From Akebia trifoliata (lineage: Eukaryota; Streptophyta; Magnoliopsida; Ranunculales; Lardizabalaceae), in contig CM030706.1 in NCBI GenBank assembly GCA_017979445.1, positions 20,229,884-20,293,883 on the forward strand: a stretch of DNA of 64,000 bases, written 5' to 3'. The notes under the pieces were generated by a model, which saw nothing but the letters and a program-made list of their open reading frames with translations, ran no database searches and was not told the origin of the DNA. Every line of letters starts with the position of its first letter. Positions within the stretch are counted from its first letter, which is position 1. Below are positions 11,169 to 23,500 of this stretch, piece by piece. The position numbers were made by a program, and so were the translations under genes.

Positions 11169-13620
11169 CACTACGTCATGTTGCATTTTTTGTGACACCA
11201 CAATTCCGCTAAAAACGATTGCTGAAGGCTGTTGTTAATTGCGGCAGCCTTCAACTACGTCATATTGGGCCAAAAATGACTATCCAGGACAGTCGCAAAA
11301 AGAACTCATTTTAAAAGGAGTGATTTTTTAATTGCGACAACCTAAAATAGTCAAAAAAAACAACTGTCTTTGACAGTCAGAAAAAAGGACAGTCAAAACG
11401 ACTGTTTTTAATAGTCGTAAAACACGACGGTCTTGGACAGTCGTAAAAAATGACGGTCTTGGATAGTCGTTTTTCTTGATTTATAATAAAAAAAAAATTC
11501 TGAATTTATAAATTGAGAAAATAGATTATTAAAAATAATATTTTTCTGAATACAAAAAACACTGCCATCAATATAGAAATGTATTTATTCTCAAAAAACT
11601 TCTTTCTACTACCATTCGTATTCACTAACATCTCTAACATTTAATACAATGTACTCAAATAGAAAAAGGTATTGTTGCTTGTTTTCTCTCGTCTCTGATA
11701 TTCGATACAATTGAAAAAGAAATGAATGCTAGACTTGTTGCTTATGAGTCCTTGTCCATCCTGATCTTTCCACCTCTCTTATTACTTCTCACAATGATTC
11801 AAGCTTGGACATAATGTTCACAATTGATTGAATGTCGGGATGCTTGGCAACATCGTCTTGAGCACACATTAATCTCAAACCAATAGCTTCCTTGGCCTCA
11901 TTCTCTGCATACTTGCATTGTAGCCGTGGGTCTACCAATGTGAAGTTAGCAATAATTATTACTAGGAAATGCAAGAAGCCTTGAACAGAATGGAAGATTA
12001 TCTTGGCATCACTACCTGTACCAATTGAAAGCAAAAAATGGGTCACGATACAAAAATTCTCTTCCCCTAACATACCATCCAACCCAACATAAGCTGATCA
12101 GTTATTTTGAACTTTCACATAGGGGTTACTAGAATAAATGACTATACTGAACTCGTACTCACCTTATGCAGTAATTTTTAAATCCTATCACGATTGGCTT
12201 GAATTCCCCTTATACAGTTCTTTTCGAATGAAACAGATGCATCTCCTAGTAACCTCAGTGACTGTCAATGAAGAATCAAGTTAGTAACACATTGATTAGT
12301 AGAACTCAGCAAACAAATTTTTTAACCATATAAATTTTACCAACTGAAAACTCTTCTTTTATCTTGCAATAAGCGTGCTAGTAAATTCTGTGACTTTGTT
12401 TGAGATTTGTGAAAAGTAATATTACAAAAAAATAATAATAATAATAAAAAAAGAAAAATAAAATTTTTTTGATGAGTATTACAATTTTCTAATGGTTATG
12501 AAACTGTTTGTTGATGATACGGCCAAATATTTACATTATATAACATGAACAAAGACGTATAGACTACACATTACCTGAGCACAAACCATCGTGAGGGCCT
12601 TACACTGAGTAGGGTTAACCTTACCCTAAAATAGAATAAAACTTAAGCTAAATAATAAAAAGTAAATGAAAACTAAGTGCTAACTTTGCAATTACAAGTT
12701 TTAAGAATTTTTCTTTCTTTTTTTATCTTTTAGCAATAGAAATAGAAAATAAATAAAAACTACAAGTTGAGAAAAGGACTTGTACAGGTGTAATATTGCT
12801 GCTAGGTCATTTTCAGGTTTATTACTGTATAAAAGTACGATAAAAAATACACAAATAATTACCAAAGGGATTAAATAGATTTTATGCTAACACATGCATT
12901 CATATTTTCCAAATTGGTAAAATGTTGCATTCATAAAATTTCCAAATCAGTAATTATATCATATGTATAAAATTTCCAAATCGGTAAGCATATATCATAT
13001 GCATAAAATTATCAAAAATGATAAAAATATCACATGCATAAAATTAAATAAAAAAAATATCGCATGCATAATTGATTTCCAAATTGGTAATATAATATCA
13101 TATGCACAATCAATTACCAAATGTGAAAAAACTATAGCAAATAAATACCAAATTGGTTAAAAAAATCATAACATGTGGGAATAATTATCATAACGGTTAA
13201 ATATTGTAACATGCATAAAATTACCGAATTGGTTAGAATTTCTAAACAATGCAATGATCAAATTTAACTCCTCAAACCACATGAAATAACAAGTTGATCC
13301 ATTCCCGTAACGCCTATGACTTTAATCAGCATTAAACTTAGAAAGGGAATAAAAAGAAACTTGTGGTTCCAAGACAATAATAAAGAAAAAGAATCTATGG
13401 GCTTAAAAGAATGGAAACCTGAAAGTGCAGCGAGCGTAGTGGTTATTGTGAAATATTCCTTCAGAACTTTGAAGGGACTATGTTAACACCAATGTATTGC
13501 ATTAGCCAAAAACACGTTTGTGAAAAAGAGACCCAAGGGAAGGTTTGGCTATGCGAGATGGCTGTAGAGTTCATTCGTGGGTCGAGGAAGCTCCTAATGA
13601 GTCGAATCAAAGGCCAAGAA

Positions 13621-13925
13621 CACTACGTCATGTTGCATTTTTTGTGACACCACAATTCCGCTAAAAACGATTGCTGAAGGCTGTTGTTAATTGCGGCAGC
13701 CTTCAACTACGTCATATTGGGCCAAAAATGACTATCCAGGACAGTCGCAAAAAGAACTCATTTTAAAAGGAGTGATTTTTTAATTGCGACAACCTAAAAT
13801 AGTCAAAAAAAACAACTGTCTTTGACAGTCAGAAAAAAGGACAGTCAAAACGACTGTTTTTAATAGTCGTAAAACACGACGGTCTTGGACAGTCGTAAAA
13901 AATGACGGTCTTGGATAGTCGTTTT
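13621..13925 (+). repeat. CACTA left terminal inverted repeat and subterminal repeats (copy at 11169-11470)
   Basis: The terminal repeat (13621 to about 13695) is followed by several direct and inverted copies of a short motif, GACAGTCGTAAAA or its complement, at about 13740-13925. Arrays of short subterminal motifs are typical of CACTA elements, where they bind the element's own protein. The duplicated unit holds the same arrangement starting at 11169. Confidence 0.75.
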
Positions 13926-14241
13926 TCTTGATTTATAATAAAAAAAAAATTCTGAATTTATAAATTGAGAAAATAGATTATTAAAAATAATATTTTTCTG
14001 AAATACAAAAAACACTGCCATCAATATAGAAATGTATTTATTCTCAAAAAACTTCTTTCTACTACCATTCGTATTCACTAACATCTCTAACATTTAATAC
14101 AATGTACTCAAATAGAAAAAGGTATTGTTGCTTGTTTTCTCTCGTCTCTGATATTCGATACAATTGAAAAAGAAATGAATGCTAGACTTGTTGCTTATGA
14201 GTCCTTGTCCATCCTGATCTTTCCACCTCTCTTATTACTTC

Positions 14242-14535
14242 TCACAATGATTCAAGCTTGGACATAATGTTCACAATTGATTGAATGTCGGGATGCTTGG
14301 CAACATCGTCTTGAGCACACATTAATCTCAAACCAATAGCTTCCTTGGCCTCATTCTCTGCATACTTGCATTGTAGCCGTGGGTCTACCAATGTGAAGTT
14401 AGCAATAATTATTACTAGGAAATGCAAGAAGCCTTGAACAGAATGGAAGATTATCTTGGCATCACTACCTGTACCAATTGAAAGCAAAAAATGGGTCACG
14501 ATACAAAAATTCTCTTCCCCTAACATACCATCCAA
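14242..14535 (-). pseudogene. Unrecognised terminal exon(s), 97-codon open frame (copy at 11789-12082)
   Basis: An open minus-strand frame of 97 codons ends with a stop and is followed by AT-rich sequence suitable for a 3' UTR. The last 47 residues look like real protein (PRLQCKYAENEAKEAIGL, DVAKHPDIQSIVNIMSKL) and follow a plausible splice acceptor (TTGGTAG before ACCCACGG). The first half is hydrophobic and looks like intron read-through. It lies downstream of the fumarase fragments on the same strand and may be the last exon of the captured assembly. I do not recognise the family. Confidence 0.4.
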
Positions 14536-14615
14536 CCCAACATAAGCTGATCAGTTATTTTGAACTTTCACATAGGGGTTACTAGAATAAATGACTATAC
14601 TGAACTCGTACTCAC

Positions 14616-15078
14616 CTTATGCAGTAATTTTTAAATCCTATCACGATTGGCTTGAATTCCCCTTATACAGTTCTTTTCGAATGAAACAGATGCATCTCCT
14701 AGTAACCTCAGTGACTGTCAATGAAGAATCAAGTTAGTAACACATTGATTAGTAGAACTCAGCAAACAAATTTTTTAACCATATAAATTTTACCAACTGA
14801 AAACTCTTCTTTTATCTTGCAATAAGCGTGCTAGTAAATTCTGTGACTTTGTTTGAGATTTGTGAAAAGTAATATTACAAAATAATAATAATAATAATAA
14901 TAAAAGAAAAATAAAATTTTTTTGATGAGTATTACAATTTTCTAATGGTTATGAAACTGTTTGTTGATGATACGGCCAAATATTTACGTTATATAACATG
15001 AACAAAGACGTATAGAGTACACATTACCTGAGCACAAACCATCGTGAGGGCCTTACACTGAGTAGGGTTAACCTTACC
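14616..15078 (-). pseudogene. Captured fumarase (class II fumarate hydratase) exons (copy at 12163-12625)
   Basis: Two minus-strand exons of a class II fumarase, the TCA-cycle enzyme that hydrates fumarate to malate. Exon 15028-15078 encodes GKVNPTQCKALTMVCAQ, the segment just after the family's SSxMPxK signature loop. It has AG before it and GTAATG after it. Exon 14616-14714 encodes SLRLLGDASVSFEKNC and continues to KLLHK, with CAG before and GTGAGT after, and has one in-frame TAA. The exon coding for the residues between them is absent, so the enzyme cannot be made. The pair is present a second time in the duplicated unit. Confidence 0.85.
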
Positions 15079-15467
15079 CTAAAATAGAATAAAACTTAAG
15101 CTAAATAATAAAAAGTAAATGAAAACTAAGTGCTAACTTTGCAATTACAAGTTTTAAGAATTTTTCTTTCTTTTTTTATCTTTTAGCAATAGAAATAGAA
15201 AATAAATAAAAACTACAAGTTGAGAAAAGGACTTGTACAGGTGTAATATTGCTGCTAGGTTCATTTTCAGGTTTATTACTGTATAAAAGTACGATAAAAA
15301 ATACACAAATTAAACAACACAACCCTGCCAATTTAGAATATCATTTAATACAAAACTTGTACACCAATAAACAAGCTTTGGATAAGCACAATAGATTGAC
15401 AGTTGTCCAATAAAAAGTTGGGAAAACCCAACCATATCATGCCTCTATCATAACAGAACCAACAATA

Positions 15468-17186
15468 TGAAAGTGCCCTCGATCCGCAAGGTGCGCGGAT
15501 CCGCTTTTGACCTTTGAGGTTTGGGCGTCGCCACCTAGTAATTACGGTCTAGGAACCGAATAGAGACTCGAAACGGATAAATCAACTAATCTACCAAAAA
15601 ATACGGATTCGAGGATCGAGTTACGGGGTTGGAAGGTGTCAAGCACCAACCTCGCTCGGCCAATGCCGGTCTCTACCTATCCCAAATAAGACTATATTGC
15701 TAACAAAAAACCTAGATAGAAAAAAAAAAAATAAATTTTACCTTCGAACGCAACAATTCTACTCCCTCAGATCTGGTAAAACTGCTCCTTGTATCATATT
15801 CCTTGCTTCGTTCTGTCTCTAGATCTAATTTCTGATCTCCGAGGCAAGATTTTCATTTCTTAGATCTGGATTCTTCAAATTTTTTTATGGATTTTGGGGT
15901 GTTTTTGAAGGGCTTCTAGGTGTTTTTCAAGCTAAAATCGAAGTATGGGTGTTAGGTAAGGAGTTGGGGCTTCAAAATTAGGATTTATGGGAGCCTAAGG
16001 AGGCTTTTTGACCTATTTCTCTTGGGATTTATTTTTTGATGCGAAAATAGGGTGTGAGGACCCCTATTTATCGATTTTTTTAAGGGTTTGTTTAGATAGA
16101 ATTAGTGTTTAATTATAATTCTTTTAATTAGAATTATTTTAGTTAAAGTTATATTTTAATTACAATTATTTTAGGTAGAGTTATATTTTAATTATAATTG
16201 TTTTGGGTAGAGTTATATTTTAGTTAGAATTCTATTAAATAGAGTTATTATTTAATTAGAACTCTATTAGGATTTTGACTTTTGATCTTATTTGATTGAG
16301 TTTAAGATTTTGACTTTAGTCTTACTTGATTGACTTTAATATCTTGACTTTGGTCTTACTTGATTGACTTTAATTTTGACTTTACTCTTACTTGATTGAC
16401 TTTAAATTTTTGGAGAACCCCCCTCTATTATATCTTTAATTCTTTAGACTCCCAAATGGAGGGGTCCTTGAATAAATATCTTGGCAATCATCAACAATTT
16501 TAACTAAAAGTCTGATTGATCAATTTTTTTGGTTCAAAATTTTAAATTAATTTTATTAATATTTCACTTTAATTATCTAATATTTTATTTATTAATTTCA
16601 AAATTTTTAATTATAAAAATTATAAAATTATCGTTTTGCCCTCGGAGAGGACTTTTTGTGTTTCAAGTCAGTTTTTGATGTTCTAGGATGTTTTAGAATC
16701 AATTTTTTGTAAGGAATTCAATGGCAATATTGGTTCGTGTCATTTATGATATTTTTTATGTGGAATGGTCGTGAACTTTATGAGGAGTATTTTCGTAATT
16801 TTGTCAAATTCTATGAAAATTGGAGAAATGATTTATTTGGTTTCGATTTGTTATTTTATGTGTTTGAATGGGTTTTCCTAAACGTAACGTAGGCTCTAGG
16901 GATATTTCAAGATTAATGATATTTTGGTAATTTGATCATTTTTTAGTGATTTTTATCGTGAAGCTTCTTTTTGTCTGAAAAATGATAATTTCTAAACTTT
17001 TGGGGTGATATTTTCCTAGCGTAGCGTGGTTTCTACAGTTTTGTCAGTTCGAGATACCTCATCTGGATTTCTGAAATATATTTGGTAACAAAATAAAGCA
17101 TTGGAATAAACATCCATCATTGGGAACTATTGCGATCGGGTTGACGAGTTGATTAATCAGGCGGATGCAAAAATGGGGTGTTTACA
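15468..17186 (-). mobile_element. 3' LTR of Ogre element B
   Basis: On the plus strand it reads TGAAAGTGCCCTCGATCCGC to GGGTGTTTACA, 1719 bp. It contains the family block CACCTAGTAATTACGGTCTAGG near its terminal end, the TATA region at 16064-16073 (minus strand CGATAAATAG) and the GACTTTAGTCTTACTTGATT repeats at 16270-16410. Confidence 0.92.
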
Positions 17187-17207
17187 GATGCCCCTCTTTG
17201 ACAGAGG
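17187..17207 (-). other. Polypurine tract of Ogre element B
   Basis: The minus strand reads CAAAGAGGGGCATC directly before the LTR start TGTAAACACCCC. It is the plus-strand DNA priming site and is identical in kind to the tract of element A at 34141-34156. Confidence 0.8.
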
Positions 17208-17499
17208 ATTGAAGCAAACTAGATAGCAAATCTATTTTGGTAGATAGTGCGATATCCGAATGCCAAAGCTAGTGACAGTTAATTTTGCAGCCTGATTTAG
17301 CAATTCGTCGGGATGTTCAGATCCTTGAGCGTAAAACTCTCCTCGAACTAAAAGGTTGTCAGGTCCTTGAATGAGAACTCTCACTAACAATATCAGATCC
17401 TTGAATTTTAGAAAATTCTCCTTGACTAATGTAACAACTATGGAAGTGTGTGCACTTAAAAATCTGAGATAAATTTCAAAGATTTAAGTTGGAACTAAG

Positions 17500-18198
17500 T
17501 AAAATCTGAGCACAAAGTGAATATAAATTGAGCATAAACTGAGCATAATCTGAGCATAAACTGAGCATAATCTGAGCATAGATTGAGCATAAACTAAGCA
17601 TAACTGAGCATAATCTGAGCATAATTTGAACATAAACTGAGCATAAACAGAGCATAATCTGAGCATAATTTGAACATAAACTAAGCATAATTCCGAGAAA
17701 ACCCTCAATGATAACTGAGCATAATTCTGAGAAAACCCTCAGCGGTAACTGAGCATTGTTCCGAGAAAACCCTCGGCGGCATCTGAGCATAGTTCTAAGA
17801 AAGCCCTCGGTGGCATCTGAGCATAATTTCGAGAAAGCCCTCGGCGACAACTGAGCATAGTTCCGAGAAAACCCTCGACGGCATCTAAGCATAATTCTGA
17901 GAAAGCCCTCGACGGCATTTGAGCCTAGTTTCGAGAAAGTCCTCGACGGTATCTGAGCATAGTTCCGAGAAAGCCTTCAGTGGCATCTGAGCATAATTCC
18001 GAGAAAGCCCTCGGCGGCAACTGAGCATAATTCCGAGGAAGCCCTTGGCGGTAACTAAGCATAATTCTGAGAAAGCCCTCGGCGGCAGCGGCAACTGAGC
18101 ATAATTTGGAAAAAGCCCTCGGTGGCAACTGAGCATAGTTTCGAGAAAGCCCTCGGCGGCAATTGAGCTTAATTCTGAGAAAACCCTCTGTGGTATCT
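17500..18198 (-). repeat. Tandem array of element B: 34-bp palindromic units and shorter satellite units
   Basis: From about 17690 to 18198 there are roughly 15 units of 34 bp (plus strand ACTGAGCATAATTCCGAGAA, then AGCCCTCGGCGGCA). Each carries a short inverted repeat such as CCGAG/CTCGG. From 17520 to 17690 the array degenerates into units of about 14 bp (CTGAGCATAAA with variable ends). The stopless minus-strand frames through the array are artefacts of repetition. The 33-bp class present in element A is not seen here. Confidence 0.92.
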
Positions 18199-21100
18199 GA
18201 AATCGCTTCGACCTGTTTTCCATCAAATTGTGGATAAGGGTCCGATTGGTAAATGGGGAATAAGGAGTTGCCACCTAGTTTAGGTCTAGGAACCATAAAT
18301 GACTCCGAAAATGGATTGGGTCGGTCCGCAGATCAGAGAAATCGGTAAGGGGTCAGATTACGGGTTTCGGAAGGTGTTAGGCACCGAACCCGCCCGATCG
18401 AGATGATCGGTCTCTACTACGATTCAAACTATCCTACGGTCAACAAGTAGAGACTAAAGTCAAGGTTATGGTCTAATCATCATTACTATCATCATCAAAT
18501 TATATCGAATGTGTCAAACGAATCTCAAGGCCAATATTCTACTAAGTATTACATGATTCTCGACTTTCGCATCAAAATAGAAAATTTTGAAAAAGCCTTA
18601 ATTATAATTTATGCTCCAAAATCCATGTGGTAACATTTCCATCCAAATATACAAAGATTTTCTGAATGGACTAAAATAGGAATTTGTGAAAACTTTCTAA
18701 AATGGAAAATTGGGAGTATGAAACTTCTAATTTGGGAATTCATGAAATTTCTAAATTAAAAATTAGAAATTTCCTAAATTAAGAATTTATAAAAATATGG
18801 AAAGCTTCCAAATTTGAAACTTGGAAGAATAAACTTCTCAAATAGAAATTTCCAAATATAATGAGTTCCCAATTAGAATTTTATAAAAATGATTTCCCAA
18901 AATAGAAAATTATCACATATGATAAATTCAGAAATTAGGAATTCATGGACTTATGAAAATGATTTTCCACAATAGACATTATGAACATGGACTTTTCAAA
19001 TTGGGTAACTTGCAAGTATGAATTTTCTAAAATAGAAAACTATGAGCATGCATTTTTCATTTTTACTTTGGAAAACAAAAAATCGTTATGAGGGCCACGT
19101 GCCAATTTTATGGAAAGCATTAACCTTGAACTCCCCATATACACAAAAATCAGTTCTCAATTCTCCTTGTAACATCGACCAATCAACCCATATGCACCCT
19201 CATATAAAAATTATCCCGGCCCTCTCCACATGCACGATAATTAAGGGATCACCCATTAGATTTTCATGGGATAATTAATTTACCAATGCTCTAGGAATGA
19301 ATAATTAGAACACCAAATTCACTTATATCCCTCTTTGAAATCAAAATTAAATTAATCATCATGCATGGATGAGTTATCTTGACTTAGAGATAAGAGGTGA
19401 ATCGATTAATTACATGGTTTCAAGGGGAAACCAACAAGCCTGATTTATTATCAAGGCATAGACATCCCGTTCATTCCCTGCATGTCAATGTTAAAAAAAA
19501 TTACAAATCATCTCTTGATTCGAATGTCCATGCCTTGATATCATATGTATACTTCCCGAGTCATATTTGTTTACAGAATACACGCTGCCACCCACTTTTA
19601 TTTGACCTGCTATGATAACAAGATAATCAGCATCATTAAACAAAATACTAAGAAAAATCTCACCTTTAGATAATGATGGTTGTTGAATTTCCTTCAGAGT
19701 TCGAGAGTGTGCGTGAGGCTAAACTTGAATCAACATGAGGTCGACATAAGTCCGAGATAAAAATGTTGTTGTGTCTGTGGAGACGAGGACAGAGCAGAGG
19801 CGTCCTTGTAGATGCTGCTGGTCCTTAAGATAGATAAAAGATAGCAAACTGAAGTGATGACGTCAGGGAAAGAAAGAGGAGTCTGTGAAGAGAGCTCGAG
19901 TTCAGGAAAGAGAGAAAGGAAACGTGGGATTGGCTGCTGGTTAAGGTGTTGCAACACCAAAGATTAACGCGAGGTTAAGGTGCTGTAATGGTGGTATTAG
20001 AGGGGTCGAAAAAATGTGATAAACTAGGGGTTGAAAGTTGCTGCTAATGTAGGCTACGTTGCAGGGATAAGGAGCAACGATTGGGGGGTGGTTTTGGACG
20101 GTTTTAGGGGCTGGAATGGGTTATTTTTTTGGTGGTTGGGGCTGCTGAAGAAGGCGACAATTGGGCTGTTTTGAATGGTGGTTGGGGGCTGCTGGAGAAG
20201 GTGATGATGGGGGTGTTTTGAATGTTGGTTGGGACTGCTAATGGTGGAAATAATGGGGCTGTTCTACAGACTGAACAACCAAGGGAATGGGGGCTGAAAA
20301 CGTGAGGAAGGAAGGTTGTTAATGGGGCTGTAATGGAAGGTGTTGAGACGATAGTTGGAGAGGAAGGGTGATTGAAAGAGAGTGATGAAGGCTGCTGTGT
20401 GTTTGAGACGTTTTTGGGAAAGGATAGGGGCTATTTTTGGCTGCTATAAGAAAAGAGCAAAACAAGAGGGAAAAGAAGAAGATGAGGCTGAGAAGAAGAA
20501 GAGATGGAATGGAGATGGGAGCTGGTTGTCTTCTCTATTAGTGGCTGCACAAAACGTGGGAAGAAGGACCTTTAATGGCTGCAAAAGATGTGGGAATAAA
20601 AGTATTAATGTCTTTTTTTCTTTTCTCTTTTTGTTTTTGCTATTTTTTTATTATTCTCTGTACCAAAAACATCAGCCCTCTTTTATGGCTTTCAAAATGT
20701 TCAATCCTCCTCGCTCAAGAGAGAAAGCTCTCTCCCATTTATAGCATGCTCTTGCTATTTTTTTATTTTATCTCTTTTTCTTTTTCATTTATTTTTTTCC
20801 ATTTTATTTTTTGTTCTACTTTATTTATTTTTTTATTTTTTTATTCTTTCTTTTATTTGATTATTCTTTGACCGAATCAAAGAGGGAATATCTCTCTTTT
20901 AAAGTTTAGAAATAATGGGACCATGATCCCACGCTTCACAACACGTGGCACATTGGTAGAACATTATTGATTAAATTTCGATTTTTAATTTTCGTTGATG
21001 GTTTGGGTTTCGATTTTTAATTTTGGTTTGATTTTAATTTGATAGATTAATTGTGTTTCACTTTTCGATCTTGATTGGTTGATTAAATTAAGATTTTAAT

Positions 21101-22017
21101 TCGATTGGTTAATTATGTTTTGATTTGGATATTGATTGGTTCATTGAGTTGAACTTAAGCTTGAATTTTGATTTTTTAATTTGTTGATTGGCTTTAGTTG
21201 GGTTTTGATAGAATTTTGATTCAAATTGGTTAATTGATCTTTAATTTGATTTTAAAATTTATTTTGATTTAATTTTGAATTTTAATTTGAATTTCAAATT
21301 GATCTTAAATTTTAAGTTGTCGATTAAATTCTAATTTTAGTTTAATGGTTATTTTCAATTTTCAATTTTTTTTATTTGATTGTAAATTTTAATTGATTTA
21401 AATTTTAAATTTTAAATTTTAATTTAATTTTGATTATTCGAGATTTTTATTGAAGTCTTTTTAATCCTTTAATTGTGTTTTCCTAAGCGTCATGGTTTCT
21501 AAGAGTCGGACATCGAGGGGCGTTACGGTCATTTTGTGATTTTTCATAAATTTCTCTGATTTCATCGATTTGGGTCCCGTTAGACACAAAATCATGTTTT
21601 GAATGCAACGGAGGTACTTTCAAGATTTTTCGAAGATCTGAAATTCAAGAGGGGTATTTTTGTCATTTTATCAATTTTTGTCTATTTTGGCGTGAAGTTT
21701 CTTTTAATCCCAACGTGATTATTTCTAAGTCTCGAGGTTATGCTTTCCTAGTATAGAGAGGTTTCTAAGTTGTCCAAATGTGTAGCAAGCCTAAGTGTAC
21801 GTACTTGCTAAATCGATTGTATGGGGCAGCGATCCTTAGCAGGAATAATTCTATGTCGCGTGTCGAGGAGAAAGAGTAGAATAAAATTAGAAGACAAAGA
21901 AAATTGAAATGAGACCTCTCACAAGCTTTCAAGTTTTTTTGCGCTCATCATTAGGAATCCACAGCAACCGGGTGACGGATTGCCAAGTCAGGCGGATGTA
22001 AAAATGGGGTGTCTACA
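18199..22017 (-). mobile_element. 3.8-kb Tat solo LTR inserted at the edge of the element B array
   Basis: It begins TGAAATCGCTTCGACC and ends GGGGTGTCTACA on the plus strand, with perfect TSDs GTATC at 18194-18198 and 22018-22022. It belongs to the same LTR family as the outermost element (shared block GGAGTTGCCACCTAGTTTAG at 18263 and the end at 21840-22017). It is the only complete example of this LTR in the window, so it defines the length of 3819 bp. Open frames inside (for example 19042-19278 and 20382-20744) show no protein-like conservation. Confidence 0.92.
20736..20743 (-). promoter_or_regulatory. TATA box of the 3.8-kb Tat LTR
   Basis: The minus strand reads GCTATAAATGGGAGAGAGC. 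The AT-rich stretch upstream and the GA-rich stretch downstream are typical of a plant LTR promoter. The broken LTR of the outermost element lacks this region. Confidence 0.55.
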
Positions 22018-22022
22018 GTATC

Positions 22023-23495
22023 TGGTTGAGTAAAACTGAGAATGAAGGAATAAATCTGGGAAAGAATGATTGAAAATGAATCTGGAAAAGAGTGGTTGAA
22101 TCTGGGAATGAATAGATCTGGGACCTAATGAATGCCCTATCTCTTATGTGAGATACAGAATGCGTTTGTTTGAACCTCAAGGTTTTATCCAAAAGTTTTA
22201 TGAATTTAAAACCCGAGTTTTTATTTCTTTTGAACCTCAAGGGTTTTTCAAAAAACTGTTATCAAGAGGGTAACCTTAAGTTTGGGGTTGCTATTATCTT
22301 TTAGGATTAACATTGCTCAGAAATAAAATGCCCCTAGTTTGATAACAAACATGACATTGGAGATAATTGAATACATCATGCAAAAAAAATGCCCCTAGTA
22401 TAAAGGGGAAACTACATATTTAGAGGAAAAAGAAAATACCCCTTGTATGACAGTTTGAAATATTTGATTACCACAAGTGCAATTAAGATTCAACTTTTAA
22501 TTTTGATTAATTTTATTAAAGGTTTTGAGTAAGGCTCAAGAGAACAAAATTATTTCCTTTTGAGACTCATCATAGAATTCACTTTTCTTTCTCTTGATTC
22601 ACTTGGGGAAGTAAAAGTTTTCAGATCGATCGTAGACGAGATACTTGTGTCTTCTGAGTCTGTGCTTGGTTTAAGCTAAGTATTGAACTTGACTATTCGG
22701 ACTTCTAATGTTTCAGTTCGGACTGCTCTTAGTTTTTCTTCTGTTTTGCTTTGTTTCTCTATCTTTTGCCTAGATCGTCTTTTCAGATTTTCAATCTAGC
22801 GAGTTTGCTCTAACTTTTACCTAGATTGTCTTTTCAGGTTTTCAAACTAGTGAGCTTTCTTTTTTCCTTTGCTCTGATTGTTGCTAAAGTTGTCATTTCG
22901 GATTTTCAACCTTGCGAGCTTGCCTTAATTTCTACTTAAGTCGCCCTTTTCGGATTTTCAACCTAGCTGACTTTTTTTTTTCTTCCTTATGGAATTGCTA
23001 TCTGATCATGCTTTGTATCTTCCTTGACTTTTCGCACGGTACATAGGAGGACTTTTATTGGTAAGCTTAAGACTGGGTATAAAAATGAAGGGGATTTTGA
23101 GGCTAAAAAACCCGAATGCCCCTTGTGTGACATTTCTTTTATTTTGCCTTGAATTTTCTTTCCCATTTTGAAGATATTTCTTTTCTCTTTTGAATTTTTT
23201 TTTCATGTGTGGGGAAATAGAGATTTTATTTTATTTTATTTTGATGTGGTCGGGCCTGAAGTAACTTCTCAGGTTCCCTCCGTACCCCAGAATTTTGGGA
23301 TTAGACTAAAACGTAGTTCGAATCTTCCCTCCCCTAGGTTAGGTTATCGGGCTAAGAAAGAAAAAGGCGTAATTTTTCTTTTTGAAAAGGTTGCAAAGGG
23401 GTTGAGAAATGATATATTAAACTGGATAATAGGAGAATTTATTCGGCCAAAGATGGTCTCCTTAAACGTAGTACTGTTTGATTTGGTCAAAGTTG
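22023..23495 (-). other. 3' non-coding region of Ogre element B between array and integrase
   Basis: It is the reverse-complement counterpart of 30430-31880 in element A, including the repeated GATTTTCAACCTAGCGAG-like segments (22780-22960) and the GGGGCAT-type polypurine clusters at 22330-22440. No coding signal was recognised. It ends at the integrase C-terminus, where element A inserted. Confidence 0.7.
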
Positions 23496-23500
23496 GTTGG

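Larger units (their letters stand above)
10388..15310. repeat. 2.45-kb direct tandem duplication across the CACTA left border
   Basis: Units 10388-12840 and 12841-15294 are almost identical (offset 2453-2454). By eye I find only about six differences: three single-base indels, two substitutions and a changed AAT run near 12430 and 14880. A 16-bp sequence, TAAAAAATACACAAAT, stands at 10388, 12841 and 15295, that is at both outer borders and the junction. Each unit holds about 0.8 kb of Tat LTR followed by about 1.7 kb of the CACTA left arm. The duplication therefore arose after the CACTA inserted, by unequal exchange or template switching at the 16-bp repeats. Confidence 0.95.

Noticed and set aside
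11789..12082. A second independent gene identical to the one at 14242-14535
   Set aside because: It is simply the other unit of the 2.45-kb tandem duplication.
17476..18296. Minus-strand frames of 120-138 codons as small repeat proteins
   Set aside because: They are the same array artefact in element B; the upstream ends run into the unrelated solo LTR.
20382..20871. Plus-strand frames of 120 and 98 codons with a hydrophobic stretch, possible membrane protein
   Set aside because: They lie antisense over the promoter region of a solo LTR; the hydrophobic part comes from T-rich low-complexity sequence.
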